A stretch of DNA of 56,396 bases from WJJR01 sp964440935 (GTDB lineage: Bacteria > Zixibacteria > MSB-5A5 > WJJR01). Shown piece by piece: positions 41,544-50,650 of the stretch. The notes beneath the pieces were generated by a model, which was not told where the DNA came from, made no database searches, and saw only the letters and a list, made by a program, of their open reading frames with translations. The position numbers and the translations under genes are program-made. The stretch covers positions 1 through 56,396 of the forward strand of contig CAYTTY010000023.1 of NCBI GenBank assembly GCA_964440935.1, read 5' to 3'. The stretch's first letter is position 1; every line of letters starts with the position of its first letter.

Positions 41544-42524
41544 ATGTCGTCACCGGTGGGATTGGGCCCATCCGTGGCACAACATAGGTATGTGGGCATG
41601 ATTTGCGCGTATTGGGACGGCGGCGACAGCTCGAAAATCAAGGGACTGCGTGTGGCCTTCAATGGCTGTAATCCGCAAGTCATTCCCTTTGATTCGGTTG
41701 AGCAGTTGGCCACCACCGCCCGCCGCCGCATCCTCGACATCGTTGTGATTCCCGCCTCCGGCACGGCCGAGCACGAATTGGCAATTGCACAACAGGCGAA
41801 AGCGATACCCGCGCTGCTGGTCATCCCGGTCGTGATGTGGCATGATGGCCCGGATGAACTTACGGTTCAGCGGGTGGCGGAATCGGACATCGACGATCTG
41901 GTGTCAGGATGTGCGGACAGCACGGCTGCGCATGCGCGGCTGCGCGCCATCCTTCGTCGCAGCCAGCGCGACCTTGATGTGAACCCCTCCAGCCGACTCC
42001 CGGGTCCCACAACGGTCGAGCGGATTTTACACGCGAAACTTGCAAGCAAACAGGACTTCGCGTTGTGTTACGCCGACCTCGATGATTTCAAGGCATACAA
42101 TGACTACTACGGTTACTTCTACGGCGACCGCGTGATTAAGATGACGTCGCGAATTGTGCGCGAGACGGTGTTTGAATTTCAGCCCGATGGATTTGTCGGG
42201 CACATCGGCGGTGACGATTTTGTATTCATTGTCGATCCGAAACAAGTCGAGAAATTGTGCGACACGATCATTAAACGATTCGATGCCGAGATCGGTTTCT
42301 GTTACGATCCCCGCGACCGCCGCAACGGGTACATCATTTCCCACAATCGCCGACGTGTCGCCGAAACCTATCCGCTCATGGGACTCTCCATCGCGATTGT
42401 CATCAATCGCGACGATACCTTCCAGCATGTCGGCGAACTCTCCCACATGGTCGCCGATCTAAAGAAGTACGCCAAGACGCTGCCGGGATCGAATTACGTA
42501 GTGGAGCGGCGGAGTAAATATTAA
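41544..42524 (+). CDS. Degenerate GGDEF-domain protein with receiver-like N-terminus
   Basis: A protein of 326 residues. Residues ~20-145 look like a response-regulator fold without the usual phosphoacceptor pattern (ILDIVVIPASG; PALLVIPVV). Residues ~165-325 are a GGDEF-type domain (ALCYADLDDFKAYNDYYGYFYGD) whose signature is GGDDF instead of GGDEF, so cyclic di-GMP synthesis is doubtful. A GTG at 41538 is also in frame. It may be a binding or scaffold protein. A 433-base gap follows. Confidence 0.8.
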   Translation: MSSPVGLGPSVAQHRYVGMICAYWDGGDSSKIKGLRVAFNGCNPQVIPFDSVEQLATTARRRILDIVVIPASGTAEHELAIAQQAKAIPALLVIPVVMWHDGPDELTVQRVAESDIDDLVSGCADSTAAHARLRAILRRSQRDLDVNPSSRLPGPTTVERILHAKLASKQDFALCYADLDDFKAYNDYYGYFYGDRVIKMTSRIVRETVFEFQPDGFVGHIGGDDFVFIVDPKQVEKLCDTIIKRFDAEIGFCYDPRDRRNGYIISHNRRRVAETYPLMGLSIAIVINRDDTFQHVGELSHMVADLKKYAKTLPGSNYVVERRSKY

Positions 42525-42614
42525 CTACAAGATCTATTGTTGACAACAGATCAGGGTGGGATGCTCTCACGCACACCATCTGAACTGATTGTGAATACTA
42601 TACCGGGTGCGGGT

Positions 42615-42655
42615 GCCACTGACGTTCGTCAGTGGCAGCACGAGCTTGCTCGTTG
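42615..42655. repeat. Two adjacent perfect hairpins
   Basis: GCCACTGACG (42615-42624) is perfectly complementary to CGTCAGTGGC (42627-42636). ACGAGC and GCTCGT form a second small stem right after (around 42640-42653). This resembles the paired hairpins at the left end of the window in plan, not in sequence. Confidence 0.5.
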
Positions 42656-42757
42656 TGGCGCATAATTAATCTGTGGTGCTCTCAAAGTTGTGGTTGTGAC
42701 AATGATGTTCATCACCATGTTCCGCCATACGATGGACTCTGTCCTGTTCCATTCCAC

Positions 42758-42786
42758 TTGACAACTGCCTATCTCCACGCTATCAT
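42758..42786 (+). promoter_or_regulatory. Strong sigma-70-like promoter for the second cassette
   Basis: TTGACA (42758-42763), exactly 17 bases, then TATCAT (42781-42786, five of six matches to the consensus -10). It is about 170 bases ahead of the redoxin ATG at 42958 and so gives a leader of roughly 165 bases. The best promoter match seen in the window. Confidence 0.7.
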
Positions 42787-42957
42787 AGATATGACGTTTG
42801 ATTGGACAGCATCGGGCTTGACTTCTTTGTAACAGCGATTGTACGGCCTCCGGCGGTCGGATCGGTGTGCCTGACGGGCGCCGGTGGTGATGTGACAGCG
42901 ACACTGTACCGAGCCCTACGGCCATTGGGGACTGGTCAAGTCACCCGGGAGGACACA

Positions 42958-43581
42958 ATGCGCCGGACAACATTACTCCGGATTGCCGCATTAGCGGCGT
43001 TGCTGGTGGGCGTGGGGATTGTGGCGGCACTGTTGGGCCAATGGTACGGTCAGAAACGGGCAGAGGCCGCGCGGGCCGAAAACCGTGAACAACTCGATCA
43101 GTACCTCCATTCCACGCTGCAGAGCATCGGCACTGGGTATCCGTTTCCCGACATTGCCGTGTGGCCGGCCGATGGCGGCGCGCCGTTGACCGTCCGTACG
43201 CTGTTGCCCAACGGGGGCTTACTGCTCTTCTTCGCGTCGGAGTGTGAGTCCTGCGCCGACGCCATCCGGGCGTTCGGTGAGGTTTGGGTCTCCAGCCGAT
43301 ATCAGTCGACGCCCATTGTGTTGGTCACCGGTGGCCACTCCGATGCGCTCCTTCACCCGCTTCGCGAAAGTGGCTGTAATGTGATGCTGTACCGAGACAT
43401 AGAGGACGTGTTGCGACAGCAGTATCAACTCTCTCTGGCCCGGGTATTCTTCGCGATCAACAATGACGGGATTGTTGCCGGGATGGGACCGGTTGGAGAA
43501 GATGTGCGTTACTTCGCAATCCTATTAAAACAATACGCGAAAGGAGAGGGCGCGAGTGGCCAAGACAGGAGGTCGAGATGA
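42958..43581 (+). CDS. Membrane-anchored thioredoxin-fold protein (cassette 2)
   Basis: A 207-residue redoxin with an intact start (ATG 42958; GGGAGG 5 bases upstream). An N-terminal basic stretch and hydrophobic helix (about residues 8-27) anchor it. The domain shows FPDIAVW, LLPNGG and a Cys pair in ECESCADAI. It is a paralog of the redoxin at 2704-3240. Its domain is likely on the outer face of the inner membrane. Its stop overlaps the ATG of the peptide gene (ATGA), a sign that the two are made together. Whether it reduces, oxidises or isomerises its target is unknown. Confidence 0.75.
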   Translation: MRRTTLLRIAALAALLVGVGIVAALLGQWYGQKRAEAARAENREQLDQYLHSTLQSIGTGYPFPDIAVWPADGGAPLTVRTLLPNGGLLLFFASECESCADAIRAFGEVWVSSRYQSTPIVLVTGGHSDALLHPLRESGCNVMLYRDIEDVLRQQYQLSLARVFFAINNDGIVAGMGPVGEDVRYFAILLKQYAKGEGASGQDRRSR

Positions 43582-43802
43582 AGAAACGGTCTGAATTACT
43601 CGCGGCATGCCTCGTATTGTTTGTGGCGGTGTTTGTGTTTACCGCCACGGCAGTGCAATACGAGCAAGCCCATGCCATTTCGTGTAATTGCACATATTCC
43701 TGCTGTGGAGGCGAGGGAGTTGCGGGAGGAATAAAGAGTGGTTCGGACTGTGAGCCATGCGATGAGAATTCTCTTCCGTGCTGTGCGTGCGCATGTTATT
43801 GA
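43578..43802 (+). CDS. Small exported Cys-rich peptide (cassette 2)
   Basis: A 74-residue protein with a basic start (MKKRSELLAACLV), a hydrophobic signal and a probable cut near AHA. The mature part of about 40 residues holds ten cysteines: CNC, CC, CEPC and the end CCACACY. The start is fixed by overlap with the redoxin stop. Cysteine spacing differs from the cassette 1 peptide, so the two are not simple copies, although position, size and export signal match. It has no recognised family. Confidence 0.75.
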   Translation: MKKRSELLAACLVLFVAVFVFTATAVQYEQAHAISCNCTYSCCGGEGVAGGIKSGSDCEPCDENSLPCCACACY

Positions 43803-43874
43803 GTTTCATGTTCTCTGTAGCAACTAGTTAGTCACGAAAGCCACTCAGCGCCCTTTCCTTTTCCGGGCGATCAC

Positions 43875-46520
43875 ATGAACCGCATTACGGTTGATATTAA
43901 ACGTCTTGTCCATCAATTCATAACGGCGAGAGTTTGCCTTCGTCCATCTGATTGGACTGTCCACTGCCAACCGTTCGGTCTATTGATTTGCATTGTAACC
44001 CTGATTTTATTCTCACCGCACATTGAACACTCCATCTGTGCAGAACGCACAGAAAGCCGTAACTACCAGCGCCTAAGAGATGACCTACGAATGGACGTCC
44101 CGCTTCCGTTGTACGACTCTCGTGTTGTATCAGCGGGTGAGATACGTCCAATATTCCAAAACATTGGTTACCTTAGCTCAATTGAATTCCCCAAGGGCAA
44201 TCAAACAGTATATATTAGCGCCGGGCCACTGTTTGGGAGCATTAGAGGAATCGACACGCTGGTTACAAACGATATCAGACCAGCAGCCTTTGGTTCATCT
44301 ATTCCGGAGTGGCTTTCATTCAAGAAACTGGAAGAGTCCTCAGCTCTATATTCACATGCCAGTTTCCATCCGGATGCACTTGCGGATCAACAAGTTTATG
44401 CGGAATCAAGCGATACCACCGTTCTGTCTTTGCAGCAATCTGATCCAATCGAACTCAGATCCCACCACCCGATTGGAGTCAGCTTACATACGACCCTTTA
44501 CTCGTGGGGCGACGAGTTTGCGAACGGGTTTATTCTGGTTGACTGGTGGATCAAGAACACCTCGGCATTTCTGATCGAGAAGGGTGTCGTCGGTATCTCT
44601 GTTAATCCACGAGTGTTGCATTGGGAAGATTGGCCGCGCAGCTTAGGGGCAGATCAACTCACCGGCTATTCTGACGATGACGTGTGTGGTTACATGCGGT
44701 TCACAGAGGGACACTTACCAGAAACCTCAGAGCGATTCGATCTGGTGTGGTCTGCTGATAATGACGGGGATCCTGTTGATGGACGATTCGTAAACACGAG
44801 CACGACAAGCGTAATGGGAGTGCGAGTCTTACGAGCTCCTTTAGACACCTTACCCATATTCAATTGGTGGGTCTACGATCCTTGGTACGAGTACCCCCCC
44901 GACATCAACTGGGGCCCCGGGCGCGCCTCCGACCGGGTGCGCTACGCCAATTCCCTCGGCATCCCGATGGGCGATCGCGGCAATTACCACATGATGACCA
45001 ATGGCGAGGTCGACTATGATCAGGTCTATTCAGCGATTGATATGAGCCTTGAGGGATGGCGTCGGCCGTTGAACGATCCGGCGGCAGCGCGGGATGTGGC
45101 CGATGGCCAGGATATCGAATACATGCTGTCGTTTGGACCGTTGCCGGACATTGCGCCGGGCGATTCGGTGCCGCTGACCGTAGCGTTTGTGGCGGGCGCC
45201 GACTTCCACACCGATCCGAACAACTTCGCCGACAACTTCGATCCGTCCGATCCCACCGAGTACATGAACAATCTGAACTTCAACGATCTGATCACCAATG
45301 CCCGCTGGGCGGATTGGGTATTCGATAATCCGGGCGTGGACACCGACGGCGACGGGTACCGGGGGGAGGCGTATCTGGTCAACTGTCACAACGGGCGGTG
45401 TGATTCGGTGTTTTACAAGGGTGACGGTGTGCCCGACTGGCGTGGCCCGTCGGCGCCGCCCCCGCCGCCGTTTGAGGTGACCACCCGTCCCCACGGCGCC
45501 ACCCTGCGCTGGCTGGGCAACTTCACCGAGACGCACGCCGATGCCTTCTCCGGCGAGCGGGACTTCGAGGGGTATCGCCTCTACCTCGGGCGGTTTGATC
45601 AAAATGATCAGTACTCGCTGGTCACCAGTTGGGACAAGGTCGACTATGAGCGGATCGCCTACGATCCGGAGCGTGACGAGTGGGTGACGGCATCCTACCC
45701 GTTGACGGAAACAGAATGGCCGGAGGCGCTCGGTGATCCGGCGTTCTCGGTTTTCGATTACACCGAACCATCGTTTGATGACGCCTACATCGATACGGTG
45801 CAGGATACGATTCGCAATGACAGAGGCGAGATCATCCGGCTCGAAGACCGGGCGCGGTATTCGTACTGGGCGCCGCACGGTCCGAATCGGGCCAATGAGT
45901 ATGTTGAGGGTGGGGTGGCGGAGGAGAATATCATCCAGCTTGTCGACACGCGCGATACGGTGATCGGGACGGAGACGTTCACCTATGGTGTCTACGAGGC
46001 TACACTCAGCCGGATGAACGCGTCGGTGCCGCGATATGTCGCGGTGACGGCTTTTGATTATGGCGACTACAAGAATCAGGTATCGTCACAGGAATCGCTG
46101 CCGACCAACAACAGCGACTACGTGGAATTCATCTACTCCACCGACGTGGTGATCGACTCGGGGTTGAAGGTGTCGGTGTTTCCGAATCCGTACAAACTCG
46201 CTTACAAAGACGGGCGCGGTGAGTGGACATCGTATTACGAAGAGGGGTACGAGGGCATCGACGTCCATGAATTCTACGAGCAGGACCGCCGCATCCACTT
46301 CATCAACCTCCCCGACACGGCGACGATCAGCATTTACACCCTCGACGGCGACCTGGTACGGCGCATTCATCATCCCGATCCATTCTTGACCACGTATCCC
46401 TCGTCGGTCGGTTGGGATCTGGTGACGCGTAACGTGCAGGCCGCGGTCTCCGGCATTTACATCTGGAAAGTCGATTCGCGGCTGGGGAGTCAGGTCGGGA
46501 AGCTGGTGATTATTAAGTAG
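43875..46520 (+). CDS. Large secreted protein with FlgD-like C-terminal tail (cassette 2)
   Basis: An 881-residue paralog of the protein at 3616. The N-region is long; the hydrophobic signal is at about 33-55 (FGLLICIVTLILF), so a later start is possible. The shared order is IRGIDTLVTND, HHPIGVSL, LVWSADNDGDP, DTDGDGYRG, VNCHNGRCD, GVPDWRGP, EGYRLYLGRF and the tail VFPNPYKLAY to GKLVIIK. The last ~120 residues are nearly identical to cassette 1, the first half clearly diverged. DNA up to about 44880 is much more AT-rich than after it, as if the two halves had different histories. Surface or secreted; function unknown. Confidence 0.8.
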   Translation: MNRITVDIKRLVHQFITARVCLRPSDWTVHCQPFGLLICIVTLILFSPHIEHSICAERTESRNYQRLRDDLRMDVPLPLYDSRVVSAGEIRPIFQNIGYLSSIEFPKGNQTVYISAGPLFGSIRGIDTLVTNDIRPAAFGSSIPEWLSFKKLEESSALYSHASFHPDALADQQVYAESSDTTVLSLQQSDPIELRSHHPIGVSLHTTLYSWGDEFANGFILVDWWIKNTSAFLIEKGVVGISVNPRVLHWEDWPRSLGADQLTGYSDDDVCGYMRFTEGHLPETSERFDLVWSADNDGDPVDGRFVNTSTTSVMGVRVLRAPLDTLPIFNWWVYDPWYEYPPDINWGPGRASDRVRYANSLGIPMGDRGNYHMMTNGEVDYDQVYSAIDMSLEGWRRPLNDPAAARDVADGQDIEYMLSFGPLPDIAPGDSVPLTVAFVAGADFHTDPNNFADNFDPSDPTEYMNNLNFNDLITNARWADWVFDNPGVDTDGDGYRGEAYLVNCHNGRCDSVFYKGDGVPDWRGPSAPPPPPFEVTTRPHGATLRWLGNFTETHADAFSGERDFEGYRLYLGRFDQNDQYSLVTSWDKVDYERIAYDPERDEWVTASYPLTETEWPEALGDPAFSVFDYTEPSFDDAYIDTVQDTIRNDRGEIIRLEDRARYSYWAPHGPNRANEYVEGGVAEENIIQLVDTRDTVIGTETFTYGVYEATLSRMNASVPRYVAVTAFDYGDYKNQVSSQESLPTNNSDYVEFIYSTDVVIDSGLKVSVFPNPYKLAYKDGRGEWTSYYEEGYEGIDVHEFYEQDRRIHFINLPDTATISIYTLDGDLVRRIHHPDPFLTTYPSSVGWDLVTRNVQAAVSGIYIWKVDSRLGSQVGKLVIIK

Positions 46521-46577
46521 GGTGGGCTCTGCCTACCATCCGGCGGGCAACGGGCAAAGGTGGGCAGAGCCCACCCT
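46519..46577 (+). terminator. Long inverted repeat directly after cassette 2
   Basis: AGGGTGGGCTCTGCC (46519-46533, overlapping the stop codon) is perfectly complementary to 46563-46577 over a 29-base loop. No T tract follows. A related TAGGGTGGG unit opens the terminator at 56263. It may act as the transcript end or protect the mRNA. Confidence 0.5.
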
Positions 46578-46661
46578 ACAGGCTGACGAGCGTTCGACAA
46601 TGCTCACCCCAAGGGGCACCCTGTCATACACGTGTGGTACATGATCGTGAATTAAATCTGA

Positions 46662-46712
46662 CCCCACCCTGAATTCTATGCTCCCTCCGGTCGCGACGAA
46701 TTCAGGGTGGGG
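46662..46712. repeat. Hairpin repeat, CAGGGTGGGG family
   Basis: Perfect 15-base arms at 46662-46676 and 46698-46712, followed by the family flank GGCACCCCAT, as at 346-394. It lies between the convergent cassette 2 and GT39-TPR genes. The rest of the 239-base gap has no gene. Confidence 0.6.
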
Positions 46713-46759
46713 CACCCCATGTTCCGGGAGGGTGAGGCCCCCGACACTTAGCTCCCAAC

Positions 46760-48952
46760 TTACGGCTGCTGTCGCTCCCGAATTTCGCGGAGGCGCTCGT
46801 GGGCTTGAACATGTTGGGGGTCGATGTCGATGACTCGTCGGAGCTCTCTTTCTGCTTCATCCAACTGACCGGCCTGCATCAATGCGACCGCATAATTGTA
46901 TCGGATCGCAGGCGCTTGTGGGGTCAGGTTGACCGCTTCTTTCATCGCCGGTAGGGCCTCATCCACGCGTCCTGTTTGAAGTAAGACATTACCGAGATTC
47001 ACCCAGCAATTGGGATAAGTGGGGTCCTTCTTGGTACAGATGTCCAACAATGTGATCGCGCTATCAACCATTGTTGAGCGCGCCAACAATACGCCGAGCG
47101 AATTGTAGGCGGGACCGTACGTCGAGTCCGCTTTCACCGCGCGCCCGTAGGTGCCGATCGCAATCCGTGTTTCGCCACGTGCCATGGCAATGTCGCCCAA
47201 ATTGATGTGCGGTTGCGGCAGGTCGGGATTCTTGCCGGCGGCCACGCGGAATGATCCCATCGCCTTGTTGGTATCGCCTTGACCGAGGTAGGCGAGGCCC
47301 AGGTTGTTGATCGCCTCGGCGTCATTTTCACGGAATTGCAGATAGGAGTAAGAGACCGTAATTGCCAGATCGTACTGATGATTGCGCACCAGCGCCAGTG
47401 CGAGGTTACGACGTGCGGCCAGCAACATCGGTTCAATGTTCAACGCTTTGCCGTAGAGTTCGATCGCTTTCGCATAGTGGCCCTGACGGTCATAGACCAG
47501 GGCCTCCTGGTAGATCGTATACGCCGGATTATCCAGTGTCTCGGCAACGGTGGGTCGGTTCAACAGAACTCCCAGTATTACAATAGCCGCTGCGGCGACG
47601 GCAAGTCGTGAGCGTTTGTGTCTCCGCCAGTAATCCCACAGCAACCAGACCGCACCGGCCGCGAAAATCACCAAGATCGGCACCAGCGGCAAACGGTGCC
47701 GTGCGGTGGCAAGGAAGAGAACAATCGACGGAATATACAGAATGGTGAATATAATCAGAATCTTGGCCTTCAAGGAACTACGCCACAACAACACCATGCC
47801 CACAATCGCAAATGGAATAATTAACCCGAAGGGTACAAACACACCCCAATACCAAACGAGTACCCGCAGCACACTCGAATAGCGAGTGAAGTCGTAAATG
47901 TCGGTCTGATCACCGACTTCGTACCCATTGAGCATGTAGTAAAATTTCTTCAGCCACCGCCCGACGGTTTCCCCGGGATTGCTGAGCATATAGTGGACCG
48001 CTTTGTCGGTCCAGAAGCCGGAGATCTCCGACGCGGACAGATCCTGACCGGTTTCGGCGCGGGCAATTGAGTCGGTGGTGCCGACAAAGCGATCCCAACT
48101 CAGTGTCGGATCGAGCGACACCTCGGGCATCTGCATGGTGATGCCGTCGGCTTGGGGGTTGTTACCGAGGTAGAGATTGACGCCACCCTGGTAAGCGATC
48201 AGCACCGGGTCATCGCCGACGACGGCGTTTCGAACGGTGATGGGAAGAATGGGTAGAATGAGGCCAACGAGTAGCGCTGCCATACCCGGGAGACGGCGGG
48301 ACCAGGAGACTGGCTCTTTCCCCTGTCGGGCAGCGAACCAGATCATCGCCAGGAATGCCGGCGTGGTAATCAAGATGTTCGGACGGCCAATGGCAGATAT
48401 TCCCAGAATCAACCCTATGGGCAACCACGCACGCCACGACGCTTGCTTCTCTTCCAGTCGTCCCAGACCCATCCACAATGCCAGAATGTTGAGCGGGATG
48501 ATGATAACGGGAATCAGCAGTTCGCTCTCGTAATAAATCGTTGTGCCGTACAACGCCCAAATGAATCCGGCCGTTAGGCCGACCCACCGTCCCAGTGTCC
48601 GCCAACCGAGCAACGCGACCAGCACCGCCGTGACCGAGCCGATCACTGCCTGCACCAGACGAATGACCAGTAAGTTGTCCCCGAACAGGGTCATCCAGAT
48701 ACCGAGCAGGTAGGGATACAGGGGAGCGCGATAGAACACGTCAGTGCCGAGCCAATTGCCCCGCGCCAGCTCCTCGGCCCACATGTAGTGCCAGCCGGAG
48801 TCGACATCGGGTGAGGAAAAGCCGGGATTGTTGGCCGCCAACTGGGAAGTCACAATGACCCGCGCCAGTAGTGCAGCGACGAAGACCCCCCCAAGCCAGA
48901 GCCAGTCGCGCCTGGTGTATGATGAATCTGATTGGCCGGTTGCTTTGATCAT
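46760..48952 (-). CDS. GT39-type membrane protein with TPR domain
   Basis: A 730-residue protein. The N-terminal ~460 residues are about ten membrane helices, starting with RRDWLWLGGVFVAALLAR and an acidic first loop (SSPDVDSGWHYMWAEE) typical of ArnT/PMT-like glycosyltransferases. The C-terminal ~250 residues are a clear series of TPR repeats (NLGLAYLGQGDTNKAMGSF; NLGNVLLQTGRVDEALPAM). It transfers a sugar or other group from a polyprenyl-phosphate donor to an unknown acceptor. It is similar in plan to the protein at 23221. On the minus strand, divergent from ecfT. Confidence 0.8.
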   Translation of the reverse strand: MIKATGQSDSSYTRRDWLWLGGVFVAALLARVIVTSQLAANNPGFSSPDVDSGWHYMWAEELARGNWLGTDVFYRAPLYPYLLGIWMTLFGDNLLVIRLVQAVIGSVTAVLVALLGWRTLGRWVGLTAGFIWALYGTTIYYESELLIPVIIIPLNILALWMGLGRLEEKQASWRAWLPIGLILGISAIGRPNILITTPAFLAMIWFAARQGKEPVSWSRRLPGMAALLVGLILPILPITVRNAVVGDDPVLIAYQGGVNLYLGNNPQADGITMQMPEVSLDPTLSWDRFVGTTDSIARAETGQDLSASEISGFWTDKAVHYMLSNPGETVGRWLKKFYYMLNGYEVGDQTDIYDFTRYSSVLRVLVWYWGVFVPFGLIIPFAIVGMVLLWRSSLKAKILIIFTILYIPSIVLFLATARHRLPLVPILVIFAAGAVWLLWDYWRRHKRSRLAVAAAAIVILGVLLNRPTVAETLDNPAYTIYQEALVYDRQGHYAKAIELYGKALNIEPMLLAARRNLALALVRNHQYDLAITVSYSYLQFRENDAEAINNLGLAYLGQGDTNKAMGSFRVAAGKNPDLPQPHINLGDIAMARGETRIAIGTYGRAVKADSTYGPAYNSLGVLLARSTMVDSAITLLDICTKKDPTYPNCWVNLGNVLLQTGRVDEALPAMKEAVNLTPQAPAIRYNYAVALMQAGQLDEAERELRRVIDIDPQHVQAHERLREIRERQQP

Positions 48953-49014
48953 GGTCGACCGCTATCCGTCAGCCGCTGGTATTGTCCCCGGCGACCGTGT
49001 ATTATATCCGTCTG

Positions 49015-49809
49015 ATGCAAACGGTGCAAACGATGAACCATGCCACCAGCCGCCGTCTCGACCCACGAACGGTGATCATCGCCTTTCTGGGCCTGTCGAT
49101 CTGGATATCGTATGCTACAGAGCTTGTCTCGCTGGTCGCCGGGGTGGTGGCGGCGCTGGCTTGCGTGGTCATTCCGGGTTCGACCGGTCAGGGGCTGGCG
49201 CGTCTCGGACAGTTGGTCCGCTGGGCGCTGCCGTTTGCGTTGATCGTGTTCGTGTTGTATGTGCTGCTTGATCTGAACACAGAACCCATCTTGATCGAAT
49301 TGGGCCCCATCAGTGTGAGTGGACCCGGGGTCGATACCGGCACCCGTCTCGGCATTCGATTCATCGCGTTTGTGGCTGCGGCGCGGTCGCTGATGCTGTA
49401 CGCGACACCATCTGGGCTCGCCGCCGGCCTGACGCGTTTTCTGCGTCCATTGCGGCATCTCGGCCTCAAGCCTGAGATGTTGTATCACTTCGTCTTCGTG
49501 ACATTGCGCCTCGTTCCGGGGATCGCTGCCGAATCGCGTACGATTCGTTTCGCCCAACGGTCCCGTGGCTGGTGGCCAGGCGGACGGCTCACCGACCGTG
49601 TGCGCAACGCACGCGCGATTGTCATTCCGGTGTTTGCCGCCGCCATGCGGCGGGCCGACACCTTATCGATTGTTCTCTCCAGCCGGGCCGTGGCGTTATC
49701 CGGGATGCCGCCGCCGGTGGACGCGCTGGCGTTTGAGGGAATTGACTATGTCCTCCTGTTCCTCATCATTGCTCTGCTGACTGTTGGAATCCTTCTTCCT
49801 GCTTTCTAG
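49015..49809 (+). CDS. ecfT: Energy-coupling factor transporter transmembrane protein (EcfT/CbiQ-like)
   Basis: A membrane protein of 264 residues with about five helices. Two EcfT coupling motifs are seen as QRSRGW and SSRAV in the C-terminal region, which bind the ATPase pair. ATG 49015 is preferred over the upstream TTG at 48982. The partner double ATPase is at 17348, so the ECF module is split, and no S component is visible here. Substrate unknown. It starts the long ecfT-truA-tal-purB run. Confidence 0.85.
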   Translation: MQTVQTMNHATSRRLDPRTVIIAFLGLSIWISYATELVSLVAGVVAALACVVIPGSTGQGLARLGQLVRWALPFALIVFVLYVLLDLNTEPILIELGPISVSGPGVDTGTRLGIRFIAFVAAARSLMLYATPSGLAAGLTRFLRPLRHLGLKPEMLYHFVFVTLRLVPGIAAESRTIRFAQRSRGWWPGGRLTDRVRNARAIVIPVFAAAMRRADTLSIVLSSRAVALSGMPPPVDALAFEGIDYVLLFLIIALLTVGILLPAF

Positions 49810-49814
49810 CCTAT

Positions 49815-50567
49815 ATGCCGACTGGTATGCAACGATACCGAATCGACGTCGCCTACCACGGTGGTCGGTTTCACGGCTGGCAGCGCCAGCCCAATGTCCG
49901 CACGGTGCAGGGTGAACTTGAATTGTGGCTGGCGCGGATTCTCGAGTCGGGACAACCGGTCTCCGTGACAGGCGCCGGGCGCACCGATGCCGGTGTGCAC
50001 GCGGAGGGCATGGTTGCGCACTTCGATATCGATACACCAATTGACACGGACAATTTGGTCCATCGCCTGAACAGTGCGCTCGATGATGACGTGGTGGCGA
50101 AGTCGATCGCGCCGGTGGCCCCCGACTTCCACGCGCGGTACAGCGCCGTCAGCAAGACCTATTGTTACCGACTGCGCACGGTTCCATCACCATTTGGGCG
50201 CGATCGCATTTGGCAATTGCACCACGATCTTGATATGAATCGGTTAACCGATGCCGCCGGTCAGATCATCGGAAGGCATGACTTCGCCGGGTTCTGCCGG
50301 GCCGAATCGCGTAAACCGAACACCGTGTGTATTATCCTCGAATCGGGATGGGTGATCCGAAATGACTGCCTCGAGTACTGGATCAAAGGGGATCGATTTC
50401 TGCACGAGATGGTCCGGTTGATCGTGGGAACAATGGTCGATATCGGCCGGGGACTGCTCAATGCCGATCACATCGCTGACATTCTGAAATCGGGAGATGT
50501 CCGACTCTGCGGACAAGCGGCCCCGCCCCATGGGTTGACCCTCGCGACAGTCGAGTATCCGGCCTAA
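49815..50567 (+). CDS. truA: tRNA pseudouridine(38-40) synthase
   Basis: A 250-residue enzyme that makes pseudouridine in the anticodon arm of tRNA. The catalytic Asp58 is in GAGRTDAGVHA; the start RYRIDVAYHGGRFHGWQRQ and the C-terminal RFLHEMVRLIVGTM fit the family. It begins 5 bases after ecfT, with ATG 49815 or 49827. Unrelated in function to its neighbours. Confidence 0.94.
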   Translation: MPTGMQRYRIDVAYHGGRFHGWQRQPNVRTVQGELELWLARILESGQPVSVTGAGRTDAGVHAEGMVAHFDIDTPIDTDNLVHRLNSALDDDVVAKSIAPVAPDFHARYSAVSKTYCYRLRTVPSPFGRDRIWQLHHDLDMNRLTDAAGQIIGRHDFAGFCRAESRKPNTVCIILESGWVIRNDCLEYWIKGDRFLHEMVRLIVGTMVDIGRGLLNADHIADILKSGDVRLCGQAAPPHGLTLATVEYPA

Positions 50568-50650
50568 GCAGCGGCTTTTCAATTGAATCGTCCATGCCCG
50601 ATGGACATATTGATTGATTCGCCGGTTGGCGACTGGAGCGCGGAGGTTGT

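Larger units (their letters stand above)
42525..42957. other. 433-base gap upstream of the second cassette
   Basis: No gene is seen. It contains two adjacent hairpins at 42615-42655, a strong promoter at 42758-42786 and a leader of about 165 bases to the redoxin ATG. Nothing recognisable as a riboswitch was found in the leader. Confidence 0.5.
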
